From Pseudomonas hunanensis (GTDB taxonomy: Bacteria; Pseudomonadota; Gammaproteobacteria; Pseudomonadales; Pseudomonadaceae), in the NCBI RefSeq assembly GCF_013393325.1, contig NZ_QJRC01000097.1, forward strand, positions 62,001 through 126,000: a stretch of 64,000 bases of DNA, read 5' to 3'. The translations under genes and the position numbers were made by a program. The notes under the pieces are model-generated. The model saw only the letters and a program-made list of their open reading frames with translations, did not search any database and had not been told where the DNA came from. Within the stretch, counting starts at the first letter, position 1; the number at the start of each line of letters is the position of its first letter. Positions 7,642-15,828 of the stretch are shown in pieces.

Positions 7642-8682
7642 ATGCACCTGTCCCTCGACAGCGGCTGGCGTATGCCTGCCGAATGGGCCCGCCACGCGGC
7701 AACCTGGATGGTCTGGCCACACAACCAGGCCGTATGGGAAAGCGGCTGGCACGTGCGCCTGGCCGATGTACAACAGGACTACGCCCGTGTCGCAGCGGCC
7801 ATCGCCCGTTTCGAACCGGTAAAGATGGTGGTCGACCCCTCCGCCATGGCCAGCGCCCGCGCCTTGTGCGGCGCCAATATCGAGCTGATCGAACTGGCCG
7901 TGGACGACAGCTGGTGCCGTGACAGCGGCCCAAGCTTCGTCTGCCACCCACAGCATGGCCTGGCCGGCCTGAGCTGGCGTTTCAATGCCTGGGGCGGCAA
8001 GTCGCACCACAGCCTGGACCGCAGCCTTGGCCGGCGCATGCTCGACCAGCTGGGCCTGGACGGTTTCAGCACGTCCCTGTGCAACGAAGGTGGGGCGATC
8101 CATGTGGATGGCGAAGGCACACTGATCACCACCGAATCTGTGCTGCTCAACCCTAACCGTAACCCAGGCATCAGCAAGGCTGAATTCGAGGCCTGTTTCG
8201 CCCGCTACCTGGGCATCAGCAAGACCATCTGGCTGCCGGGTGACCCGCAGTACGTCACCGGTGACATGACCGACGGCCACGTCGATGGCGTATGCGCCTT
8301 CGCCCGCCCAGGCGTGCTGCTGGTCGACGCCACCCATGAGCAACACTCGGTGTACGCCGAGGTGGTGCGGGAAAACCGCCGCGCCCTGGAACTGGCCACC
8401 GACGCCCAAGGCCGCCATTTCGAACTGCTCGACCTGTACGAGGCCAGCGCCGCCGTCGATCAGAATGCCGAGGTGTTCTGCGCGTCCTACACCAACTTCT
8501 ACATCGCCAACGGCGCGATCATCATGCCGGCCTATGGCATCGCTGCCGACCAGGAGGCCGCTGCGCAGCTGGGCCACGCCTTCCCAGGCCGGGAGATCGT
8601 GCCGGTGCGCATTGACCACATCGCCTACGGCGGTGGCGGCATTCATTGCATCACCCAGCAGCAGCCCGAGGTGCAGCCATGA
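7642..8682 (+). CDS. aguA: Agmatine deiminase (cytoplasmic, Agu2A-like)
   Basis: A 346-residue guanidino-group-modifying enzyme hydrolysing agmatine to N-carbamoylputrescine and ammonia. Family motifs are WPHN near the N-terminus, the DDSWCRDSGP acidic segment, the NEGGAIHVDG loop, TDGHVDGV with the catalytic His, and the C-terminal catalytic Cys in GGGGIHC. No signal peptide, so cytoplasmic. The start at 7642 has CGGAG seven bases upstream. First gene of a four-gene operon matching the P. aeruginosa PA14 agu2ABCA' arrangement; its stop overlaps the next start (ATGA). Confidence 0.95.
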   Translation: MHLSLDSGWRMPAEWARHAATWMVWPHNQAVWESGWHVRLADVQQDYARVAAAIARFEPVKMVVDPSAMASARALCGANIELIELAVDDSWCRDSGPSFVCHPQHGLAGLSWRFNAWGGKSHHSLDRSLGRRMLDQLGLDGFSTSLCNEGGAIHVDGEGTLITTESVLLNPNRNPGISKAEFEACFARYLGISKTIWLPGDPQYVTGDMTDGHVDGVCAFARPGVLLVDATHEQHSVYAEVVRENRRALELATDAQGRHFELLDLYEASAAVDQNAEVFCASYTNFYIANGAIIMPAYGIAADQEAAAQLGHAFPGREIVPVRIDHIAYGGGGIHCITQQQPEVQP

Positions 8683-9575
8683 GCCAGTTGCGTATCGCCA
8701 CCACGCAGATGCCGTGCAGTTGGAACCTGCCCGACAACCTCGACCGCGCCGAGCAACTGGTACGCCAGGCCGCTGCCAAGGGCGCCCAGGTGATCCTGCT
8801 GCAGGAGTTGTTCGCTACCCCGTACTTCTGCATCGAGCAGGATCACCAGCACCAGGCCCTTGCCCAGCCCTACCCCGACAGCCCGATCCTGCAGCGCTTC
8901 GCCGCGCTGGCCGGCGAGCTGGGCGTGGTGCTGCCGCTGAGCTGGTACGAGCGCGCCGGCAATGCCTTCTTCAATTCGCTGACCGTGGCCGACGCCGATG
9001 GCCGCCTGCTCGGTGTGTACCGCAAGACCCACATCCCCAACGCCATCGGCTACCAGGAGAAGGAATACTTCAGCCCTGGCGACACCGGCTTCAAGGTCTG
9101 GGATACCGCCTTCGGGCGCTTGGGCATCGGTATCTGCTGGGATCAGTGGTTCCCCGAAACCGCTCGCTGCCTGGCCCTGATGGGCGCCGAGGTGCTGCTG
9201 TTCCCCACCGCCATCGGCTCCGAGCCGGGCTGCGCCGAACTGGACTCTCGCGACCATTGGCAGGTCGCCATGCGCGGCCATGCCGCCGCCAACCTGCTGC
9301 CGGTGGTGGCAGCCAACCGCGTGGGCGAGGAAGTTGCCGCCAGCGATGCAGCGCTAGCCATGCGCTTCTATGGCTCATCGTTCATCTGCGACCACAAGGG
9401 CGCCATGCTCGCCGAAGCCGACCGCGACAGCAGCGGCATCTGGCTGCATGACCTGGACCTGGCCGGCATGCGCGAAGACCGCCTGAGTTGGGGCATCTTC
9501 CGTGATCGCCGCCCGGAAATGTACGCAACGCTGCTGACCCTGGACGGTACACACCCACACAGCCTGAGGGCCTGA
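8679..9575 (+). CDS. aguB: N-carbamoylputrescine amidase
   Basis: A 298-residue nitrilase-superfamily enzyme that converts N-carbamoylputrescine to putrescine, CO2 and ammonia, the step after agmatine deiminase. The Glu-Lys-Cys triad is visible: LLQELFATPYF (Glu), YRKTHIPN (Lys) and GICWDQWFPE (Cys). Length and motifs fit AguB closely. The ATGA overlap with aguA implies coupled translation, and the next gene starts two bases after its stop. Corresponds to Agu2B in the PA14 nomenclature. Confidence 0.95.
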   Translation: MSQLRIATTQMPCSWNLPDNLDRAEQLVRQAAAKGAQVILLQELFATPYFCIEQDHQHQALAQPYPDSPILQRFAALAGELGVVLPLSWYERAGNAFFNSLTVADADGRLLGVYRKTHIPNAIGYQEKEYFSPGDTGFKVWDTAFGRLGIGICWDQWFPETARCLALMGAEVLLFPTAIGSEPGCAELDSRDHWQVAMRGHAAANLLPVVAANRVGEEVAASDAALAMRFYGSSFICDHKGAMLAEADRDSSGIWLHDLDLAGMREDRLSWGIFRDRRPEMYATLLTLDGTHPHSLRA

Positions 9576-9577
9576 GC

Positions 9578-10663
9578 ATGAAACACCACGTTCTAGCCGC
9601 ATTGGCACTGGCCGCCTGCGCTGGCCAGGCACTGGCCGAACAGCCGGTGCTGCGCCTGTACAACTGGGCCGACTATTTTGCCGAGGACACCCTCAAGCAG
9701 TTCACGGCCGAAACCGGTATTCAGGTGATCTACGACGTGATGGACGGCAGTGAAGTGCTCGAAGCCAAGCTGATGTCCGGGCGCAGTGGTTACGACCTGG
9801 TGTTCCCCGGCGATACCGTTGCAGAGCGTTTGATGCGCGCTGGCAGCCTGCAGCCACTGGACCACAGCCGCCTGGAGGCGCTCGACGATATCGAGCCCGG
9901 CCTGCGCAAGCTGCATGCCCAATACCCCAAGGCCAGCCAGGCCACGGTGCCCTACACCTGGGGCACCATCGGCCTGACGGTGAACGCCGACAAGGTTCGC
10001 CAGCGCATGCCTGGTGCACCGCTGGACAACCTCGACTTGCTGTTCAAGCCGGAGCTGGCGGCCAAGTTCGCTGACTGTGGTATCTCGGTCATCGACTCGC
10101 CCGATGAAGTGCTGGCCGTGGTACTCAACTACCTGGGCCGCGAACCACGCAGTGCCAAGCGTGAGGACCTGGCCGCCGCCAGCGAACTGCTCAAGGCGAT
10201 ACGCCCGTATGTGCGCAAGTTCCAGTCCCAGCCGGTGACCGAATTGGTCAACGAGAACTTGTGCCTGTCACTGGGCTACAGCGGCGATGTGATCCAGGCC
10301 CAGCGTACCGCCGAGTCCGCTGGCAAGCACCTCGACTTCCAGTACCGCGTACCGCGCCAAGGCACCACGGTGTGGATGGACACCATGGCCATTCCGGCCG
10401 ATGCCAGGCACCCGGAATACGCCTATCGTTTCATCAACTTCGTCATGCGCCCGGCGAACATGGCTGCCATCAGCAACTTTACCGGCTACCCCACGGCCAG
10501 CGCCAAAGCGCGCCAGGCGGTGGACCCACGCATGCGCGACAACCCCGATATCTATCTCGACGAAGCCACCTATGCCCGGCTGATTCCGGGCCGGGATATT
10601 CCACAGGCCGACATGCGGGCACGCATGCGTGTGTGGACGCGCTTCAAGACTGCACAGGACTGA
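9578..10663 (+). CDS. Periplasmic polyamine-binding protein, PotF/SpuD family (Agu2C-like)
   Basis: A 361-residue extracellular solute-binding protein with a cleavable signal peptide (MKHHVLAALALAACAGQALA, cut near residue 20). The mature part opens with LRLYNWADYF, typical of PotF/SpuD spermidine and putrescine receptors, and contains the GYDLVFPGDT and WMDTMAIP ligand-site segments. No ABC permease or ATPase genes are near, so it must either borrow another transporter's membrane parts or act as a periplasmic binding or sensing protein. It sits between the amidase and the Tat-exported deiminase with gaps of two and three bases. Confidence 0.92.
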   Translation: MKHHVLAALALAACAGQALAEQPVLRLYNWADYFAEDTLKQFTAETGIQVIYDVMDGSEVLEAKLMSGRSGYDLVFPGDTVAERLMRAGSLQPLDHSRLEALDDIEPGLRKLHAQYPKASQATVPYTWGTIGLTVNADKVRQRMPGAPLDNLDLLFKPELAAKFADCGISVIDSPDEVLAVVLNYLGREPRSAKREDLAAASELLKAIRPYVRKFQSQPVTELVNENLCLSLGYSGDVIQAQRTAESAGKHLDFQYRVPRQGTTVWMDTMAIPADARHPEYAYRFINFVMRPANMAAISNFTGYPTASAKARQAVDPRMRDNPDIYLDEATYARLIPGRDIPQADMRARMRVWTRFKTAQD

Positions 10664-10666
10664 ACC

Positions 10667-11776
10667 ATGCCAAGCCGTAGAACCTTCCTGCAACTGTCGT
10701 TGGCCGCCGGCCTCGGCGCTGGCCTTGGCCTGCCCCTGGGGCTGGCCCGTGCCGAAGAACCGGGGCGCTGGTTCATGCCTGACGAGGGCGAATTGCAACA
10801 GCGCGCCTTCATCGCCTTTGGCGCCCAGGATGCGATCTGGGAGGACTTCACCGCCGACGTGCAAGCCGCACTCGGTCGCATTAGCCAAGCCATCGCGCGT
10901 TATCAGCCGGTGACCGTGTTCTGCCGCGCCAGCGAGCGCCAGCTGGCCGAGCAGCACTGTGGCCACCACAACACACATTTTGTCGAATGCCAACTGGATG
11001 ACATCTGGATGCGCGACATCGGTGCCAATTTCGTCGTCGACGATGACGGCGCCCTGGCGGCGGTGGACTTCAACTTCAATGGCTGGGGCAACAAGCAGCG
11101 CCACCGTAACGATGCCCAGCTGGCCAAACGCGTTGCCACCCTGGCCAACGCGCGCTACCAGCGCAGTGAGCTGGTGGGTGAAGGGGGCGCCATCGAGGTG
11201 GACGGGCACGGCACCGGCATCATGACCGAGAGCAGTTGGGTCAATGCCAACCGCAACCCGGACTGGAGCAAAGCCGAGGTCGAGGCCGAGCTGAAGGCGC
11301 GGCTGGGCCTGAGCAAGATAATCTGGCTGCCGGGCATCGCCGGGAAAGACATCACTGATGGGCATGTGGATTTCTACGCCCGCTTCGTGCGGCCGGGTGT
11401 GGTGATTGCCAACCTGGACAACGACCCGGACTCCTATGACCACGCCGTGACGCGTAAACACCTGGAAATCCTGAAGCAGGCCACCGATGCCGAAGGACGT
11501 AAACTGCAGGTTCACGTGGTGTCACCGCCGCTGCGCGGGCGGCGTAACAAGTTCAGCAAAGGTAATGACGACTTTGCAGCGGGGTACATCAATTACTTCG
11601 TGATCAACGGCGCGATCATCGCACCGCAGTTCGGTGATGCGCAGGCGGATGAGAAGGCCCGAGCACTGCTGGCGGCGTTGTATCCAGGGCGGGATATCGT
11701 GCAACTGGACATCGATGCCATCGCGGCTGGAGGTGGGGGGATTCACTGTGTGACCCATCAGTGCCCGGCCGTTTGA
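10667..11776 (+). CDS. Tat-exported agmatine deiminase family protein (Agu2A'-like)
   Basis: A 369-residue agmatine deiminase homologue with a twin-arginine signal (PSRRTFLQLSLAAGLG, then a hydrophobic stretch to about residue 30). The mature domain keeps the family motifs: LDDIWMRDIGANF, GEGGAIEVDG, ITDGHVDFYARF and the catalytic Cys in GGGGIHC. It therefore should be an active periplasmic deiminase. In P. aeruginosa PA14 the equivalent Agu2A' was shown to be exported and to affect biofilm formation with agmatine. Last gene of the operon, three bases after the binding-protein gene. Confidence 0.93.
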   Translation: MPSRRTFLQLSLAAGLGAGLGLPLGLARAEEPGRWFMPDEGELQQRAFIAFGAQDAIWEDFTADVQAALGRISQAIARYQPVTVFCRASERQLAEQHCGHHNTHFVECQLDDIWMRDIGANFVVDDDGALAAVDFNFNGWGNKQRHRNDAQLAKRVATLANARYQRSELVGEGGAIEVDGHGTGIMTESSWVNANRNPDWSKAEVEAELKARLGLSKIIWLPGIAGKDITDGHVDFYARFVRPGVVIANLDNDPDSYDHAVTRKHLEILKQATDAEGRKLQVHVVSPPLRGRRNKFSKGNDDFAAGYINYFVINGAIIAPQFGDAQADEKARALLAALYPGRDIVQLDIDAIAAGGGGIHCVTHQCPAV

Positions 11777-11797
11777 ATGAGGTTGCCTGGCCTGGCC

Positions 11798-12331
11798 TCA
11801 ATCACGACGCCGCCGGCGCCCGGTGATCATCGACAACGGCAAGTTTTCGCGCAGCAGCACGCTTTCGTAGATGGCCGCCAGCACATGCACACACACCAGC
11901 GCCAGCACCGCATTGGCCAACCAACCGTGCAGGTCGGTCGGCCAATCGGCGCCCCACAGTGCATCCACTTCCTGCGACGCCCAACCAGTCAGGCCCAGGC
12001 CAGCGATACCCGCCAGCATCAACAGCATCACCAAGGCGCCAATCGGCGAGTGCCCCAGACGATGGCAAGGCTCCCCACGCAGCACCTTGCGCGCGTGCCC
12101 GGCCAGGCGTGCCGGGGTTGGCCAGAAGTCGGCCCAGCGCGCACTGGCTGGCCCGACAAAGCCCCAGACCACGCGCACCACGACGCACGCCAGTGCGTAG
12201 TAGCCCAGCCACTGGTGCCAGTCATCGCCCTCTTCGTTGAAAAAGTAGTTGGCGAAGAACACCGCTGCGATCGACAGGTGGCACAGCCGCAGGAGGGGAT
12301 CCCACAGCCGCACCATGCCGTCGCTGTTCAA
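11798..12331 (-). CDS. Cytochrome b561-type membrane cytochrome
   Basis: A small four-helix diheme cytochrome b of about 177 residues. It opens with VRLWDPLLRLCHLSIA (first heme His), followed by HQWLGYYALACVVVRVVWGFVG and a late LHGWLANAVLALVCVHVLAAIYES helix with the further His ligands. Such proteins shuttle electrons between quinol and periplasmic or membrane acceptors. The TTG at 12331 overlaps the stop of the PepSY gene (TTGA), which suggests coupling; an ATG at 12316 giving MVRLWDP is the alternative start. The two genes form a small redox operon of a type frequent in Pseudomonas. Confidence 0.88.
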   Translation of the reverse strand: MNSDGMVRLWDPLLRLCHLSIAAVFFANYFFNEEGDDWHQWLGYYALACVVVRVVWGFVGPASARWADFWPTPARLAGHARKVLRGEPCHRLGHSPIGALVMLLMLAGIAGLGLTGWASQEVDALWGADWPTDLHGWLANAVLALVCVHVLAAIYESVLLRENLPLSMITGRRRRRD

Positions 12332-12594
12332 TCGTGGTACTCGGACTTGACCGCTTTGCCGGTCACCGGGTCATGATAAATCTCGACCTTGCGACCGTCC
12401 TTGTCGAACCCATAGATCTCGTAGCAATTGCCCTTGGTAACCTTGAACTTGTTGATCTTGTAGCCCTGCTCCTTGAGCTGGGCCTGGAACTTTCCCTGGT
12501 CTTGCCAGGTGCTTTTATCCGCGGTGGTGCATTGGGTGGCGGCGAATGCTGTGCTGCTGCCGATCAGGAGGGTCAGTGCGATCAGGATGCGCAT
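12328..12594 (-). CDS. PepSY domain periplasmic protein
   Basis: An 88-residue protein with a signal peptide (MRILIALTLLIGSSTAFA) and one PepSY domain: an amphipathic KFQAQLKEQGYKINKFKV helix, then CYEIYGFDKDGRKVEIYHDPVTG. It is predicted to be periplasmic, and two cysteines (in TQCTTAD and NCYEI) could form a disulphide. ATG 12594 is taken because GGAG lies nine bases upstream; an earlier in-frame ATG would break the signal peptide pattern. PepSY proteins next to cytochrome b561 genes are a recurrent pair, but the exact role is unknown. Confidence 0.87.
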   Translation of the reverse strand: MRILIALTLLIGSSTAFAATQCTTADKSTWQDQGKFQAQLKEQGYKINKFKVTKGNCYEIYGFDKDGRKVEIYHDPVTGKAVKSEYHD

Positions 12595-12769
12595 GGGTAT
12601 GGGCTCCATTGGGTTGAGTGAAACAGCACGAAATTCAGCTTAGTTGGGGAGGACGCCAAGTGCCCATTGATTTGTTTTTCATATCAATCCGAAAGAAAAA
12701 CAAACTTAACAAATAAGCCAAACCCGCCGATGCTGGTGGCACTACGCCTATTGCCCGGAGAACAACAAC

Positions 12770-13948
12770 ATGAACGACGTGGCTATCGTCGCCGCAACCC
12801 GTACCGCCATTGGCAGCTTCCAGGGCGCCCTGGCCTCCGTGCCTGCGGTCGACCTCGGCGCCGCCGTGATCAAGCGGCTGCTGGAGCAGACCGGGCTGGA
12901 CCCGGCGCAAGTCGACGAAGTCATCCTCGGCCAGGTGCTCACCGCCGGCGCCGGGCAGAACCCGGCGCGCCAGGCTGCGATCAAGGCCGGCCTGCCCTTC
13001 AGCGTACCGGCCCTGACCCTGAACAAGGTCTGCGGCTCGGGCCTCAAGGCCCTGCACCTGGCCGCCCAGGCCATCCGTTGCGGCGACGCCGAGGTGGTGA
13101 TTGCCGGTGGCCAGGAGAACATGAGCCTTGCTCCCTACGTGATGCCCTCGGCCCGTACTGGCCTGCGCATGGGCCATGGCCAACTGATCGACAGCATGAT
13201 CACCGATGGCCTGTGGGATGCGTTCAATGACTACCACATGGGCATCACTGCCGAGAACCTGGTGGACACGTACAGCCTCACCCGCGAACAGCAGGATGCC
13301 TTTGCCGCCGAATCGCAGCGCAAGGCGGTGGCGGCGATCGAGGCCGGCCGCTTCGACGCGGAAATCACCCCCATCCTGCTGCCACAGAAAAAGGGCGAGC
13401 CCAAGGTCTTCGCCCGTGACGAGCAGCCACGCCCGGACACCACCGCCGAGTCCCTGGGCAAACTGCGCCCGGCCTTCAAGAAGGACGGCAGCGTCACTGC
13501 GGGCAATGCCTCCAGCCTGAATGACGGCGCCGCCGCCGTGTTGTTGATGAGCGCGGCCAAGGCCAAAGCCCTGGGCCTGCCAGTGCTGGCGAAGGTCGCC
13601 GCCTATGCCAGTGCCGGGGTAGACCCGGCGATCATGGGTATCGGCCCGGTTTCGGCGACCCAGCGTTGCCTGGACAAAGCCGGTTGGCAGTTGGCCGAAC
13701 TGGACCTGATCGAAGCCAACGAAGCCTTTGCCGCACAGGCGCTGGCCGTGGGCAAGGCGCTGGAGTGGGATGCCGCGCGGGTCAACGTGAATGGCGGAGC
13801 GATTGCCCTGGGCCACCCGATTGGTGCTTCCGGGTGCCGCGTGCTGGTGACCTTGCTGCACGAGATGATCAAGCGCGATGCCAAGAAAGGCCTGGCGACC
13901 TTGTGCATTGGCGGTGGGCAAGGTGTGGCACTGGCGATCGAGCGCTGA
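12770..13948 (+). CDS. Acetyl-CoA acetyltransferase (thiolase)
   Basis: A 392-residue thiolase II. Catalytic residues are present: the acyl-accepting Cys in NKVCGSGLKALH (near residue 88), the GHPIGASGCR His, and the C-terminal Cys in CIGGGQGVAL. It condenses two acetyl-CoA to acetoacetyl-CoA or the reverse. No other beta-oxidation or PHB genes flank it, so its physiological direction cannot be told from context. It stands alone between the PepSY/b561 pair, divergent, and a convergent SDR with a REP element in between. Confidence 0.93.
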   Translation: MNDVAIVAATRTAIGSFQGALASVPAVDLGAAVIKRLLEQTGLDPAQVDEVILGQVLTAGAGQNPARQAAIKAGLPFSVPALTLNKVCGSGLKALHLAAQAIRCGDAEVVIAGGQENMSLAPYVMPSARTGLRMGHGQLIDSMITDGLWDAFNDYHMGITAENLVDTYSLTREQQDAFAAESQRKAVAAIEAGRFDAEITPILLPQKKGEPKVFARDEQPRPDTTAESLGKLRPAFKKDGSVTAGNASSLNDGAAAVLLMSAAKAKALGLPVLAKVAAYASAGVDPAIMGIGPVSATQRCLDKAGWQLAELDLIEANEAFAAQALAVGKALEWDAARVNVNGGAIALGHPIGASGCRVLVTLLHEMIKRDAKKGLATLCIGGGQGVALAIER

Positions 13949-13963
13949 TCTCAGATTGAGTAG

Positions 13964-14012
13964 AACAGGCTAGGCCCTTTCGCGGGGTTACCCGCGAAGA
14001 GGCCGGGCCTGC
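13964..14012. repeat. REP element
   Basis: TTTCGCGGGGTTACCCGCGA followed by AGAGGCCGGGCCTG, with AGGC arms, is a P. putida REP palindrome between the convergent thiolase and SDR genes. Confidence 0.85.
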
Positions 14013-14032
14013 TTGAACACCACTCTCAGGCT

Positions 14033-14752
14033 TCAGAACCGCTCATCGGCAATCGCCGGCAAGGTCAGCTCCCGCACATAACTGGCCGCCGAAAGCTCCA
14101 GCAGCGTGCGCACCATCAGCACCACATCGTGCAGCGGTATCAGCCCCCCTTCCCCACGCGCGGCAGCCTCTTCCACCGGCACATCCAGGCCGTCTTCGGT
14201 ATTGAGGTACCCAAGGTTCAGGCACGTCACCCCAAGGCCTTGCCCTCGATAGCCTTCACGCAATGCTTCGGCGATGCCGCGCAGGCCGAACTTGGAGGCA
14301 GCGAAGGTCACTTCCGGGCGACCGCTTTGGGGCAGGCCGGAAGTGGAACCGGTCAGGATGATCCGTGGTTTTTCGCTTTCGAGCAGCAGCGGCAGCAGCC
14401 GTTTGACCAGCAGGATGGTGGCGGTGATGTTGCAGTCGACCATGCGCTGCAGCGCGGCGTCACAGTCATCAAGGAAGCTGTAGTGGTCTTCGAACGCTTC
14501 GGCCTCCCACAGGCCGAGGTTATAGATCAGCGTATCCACGCCACCCTCAGCCAGCGCTCGGGCTATCGACTCTACTGCAGCGGCAGGCTGGCCTAGATCG
14601 GCCTCGATCCACTGGGCGTCAATACCCTTGCCGACATTCACTGCCGCGGGTTTGCTGCGCGACACCCCAATCAACGTATCGCCGGGTTTGCCCAACCCTT
14701 CCATGAAAGCCTTGCCCAGGCCTTTACTGGCGCCGACTACCAGAACACGCAT
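14033..14752 (-). CDS. Short-chain dehydrogenase-like protein with Tyr-to-Phe active site
   Basis: A 239-residue SDR with a good nucleotide turn (VLVVGASKGLGKAF), NLGLWEAE in place of the usual NNAG and GSTSG carrying the active-site Ser. The position that should be the catalytic Tyr of Y-x3-K is Phe: TFAASKFG. The codon is TTC on the coding strand, so this is not a reading slip. Without the Tyr, ordinary alcohol/ketone oxidoreduction is unlikely; the protein may be a regulator or use a different chemistry. ATG 14752 begins exactly at the first beta strand. It follows the MetE-like gene with 67 bases between. Confidence 0.85.
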   Translation of the reverse strand: MRVLVVGASKGLGKAFMEGLGKPGDTLIGVSRSKPAAVNVGKGIDAQWIEADLGQPAAAVESIARALAEGGVDTLIYNLGLWEAEAFEDHYSFLDDCDAALQRMVDCNITATILLVKRLLPLLLESEKPRIILTGSTSGLPQSGRPEVTFAASKFGLRGIAEALREGYRGQGLGVTCLNLGYLNTEDGLDVPVEEAAARGEGGLIPLHDVVLMVRTLLELSAASYVRELTLPAIADERF

Positions 14753-14819
14753 CGCATCACTCCCTGTCGATTTGATCGGAGTCGGCATTCTAGGGGGTTT
14801 TAAGCGCCCGTGGCGATGA

Positions 14820-15620
14820 TCAAGCCGCAGCTCGGTTTTCGTCCAGCGCAGCTGCCAGCACGGCCACTTCCTGGCACTTCTGCACGGCCACTTCCACCGG
14901 GCTGCGCGACAACGAGCAGGCCGGCGCCAGCCATAGCCGCTCCCCCAGACGCTCATGGGCATCGTGCAGCAGGCCCAGGGTTTCTCCCAAGTCGCAAGCA
15001 GCTGCAGTGCGGCCGTCGACCAGGCCCAGCGACAACACCTTGTAGGTCGGTAGGCGGTCCAGAAGGGTCTGGTACTGCTCGGGTGCCTGTACCAGGTCGA
15101 CATGCAGGCCATCGACAGGCAGGTTCACGGCCAGGCCGAGGTTGCCGTCAAGGCCACCGTAGTAGGTGGCAATCAGCTTTTTCAGCGGCGCGCGCTGAAG
15201 AATGTTGTAGACGCGCTCGTAAGCGTTTTTCCAGTCCTGCGGCAGGTCTTCGGCGAGAATCGGTTCATCGATCTGCACCCACTCCACGCCCATTGCAGCC
15301 AGGCGGTTGAGGTACTGATCGTACAGCGGCAGCAGGCGCTCGAGCAGTTCCAGCGTTTCGATGCTGCCGTTGTTTTCGCCCTGCCACAGATAAGTCAACG
15401 GGCCGATCACCACTGGCTTGACCGCATGGCCCAAGGCCTTGGCTTGTGCCACTTCATCAAAAAGCTGCGCCCAGCTCAGGTCGAACGGTTGATCATGCCA
15501 GGCAAAGTCACCCACTGGCAGCAATTGGATGCCGGCATCACGCTGAGCCTGCCAGTGACGGGCACGCGCCTCGCGGTCACCGCTGATGTGTGGAAAGCCC
15601 AGGTTGTGTGCCAGTGCCAT
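14820..15620 (-). CDS. Orphan MetE N-terminal-domain-like protein
   Basis: A 266-residue protein aligning, from memory, with the N-terminal barrel of cobalamin-independent methionine synthase: MALAHNLGFP at the start, ARHWQ, GIQLLPVGDFAWHDQ, then a jump to LGHAVKPVVIGPLTYLW, GVEWVQIDEPILAEDLP and VLSLGLVDGR. About 100 residues of the MetE barrel between FAWHDQ and PFDLSW are missing, and the whole catalytic C-terminal barrel with its zinc ligands is absent, so it cannot be an ordinary methionine synthase. The folate-contact FPRIG is FPHIS here. ATG 15620 is supported by AAGGGA. It is divergent from a MetF-MetV fusion gene, hinting at a one-carbon function. Confidence 0.85.
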   Translation of the reverse strand: MALAHNLGFPHISGDREARARHWQAQRDAGIQLLPVGDFAWHDQPFDLSWAQLFDEVAQAKALGHAVKPVVIGPLTYLWQGENNGSIETLELLERLLPLYDQYLNRLAAMGVEWVQIDEPILAEDLPQDWKNAYERVYNILQRAPLKKLIATYYGGLDGNLGLAVNLPVDGLHVDLVQAPEQYQTLLDRLPTYKVLSLGLVDGRTAAACDLGETLGLLHDAHERLGERLWLAPACSLSRSPVEVAVQKCQEVAVLAAALDENRAAA

Positions 15621-15677
15621 GTTTTGTCCCTTAACCTGCATAAATGAATGAGAGGGATTTTCCGGCGGATAAACGCT

Positions 15678-15707
15678 TGAGACAAACTCATTAAATTTGA
15701 GATGAAC
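15678..15707. promoter_or_regulatory. Repeat-rich operator candidate between MetE-like and MetF-like genes
   Basis: TGAG-ACAAA-CTCA is an inverted repeat at 15678-15690, and TTGAGA recurs at about 15697-15703 one 20-base step downstream. A regulator binding two turns of the helix would fit. Pattern seen by eye; no known motif matched. Confidence 0.35.
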
Positions 15708-15828
15708 CCAAGATTTCTTCATGATCATGCTGATGTCTCATTCAGAGCATCACCCTGCGCATTCGGACATGACCCCGCCCGCCTTCTGCCGCACCATGCC
15801 ACCCTGACCACACCGGGTGCCCAGCCAC

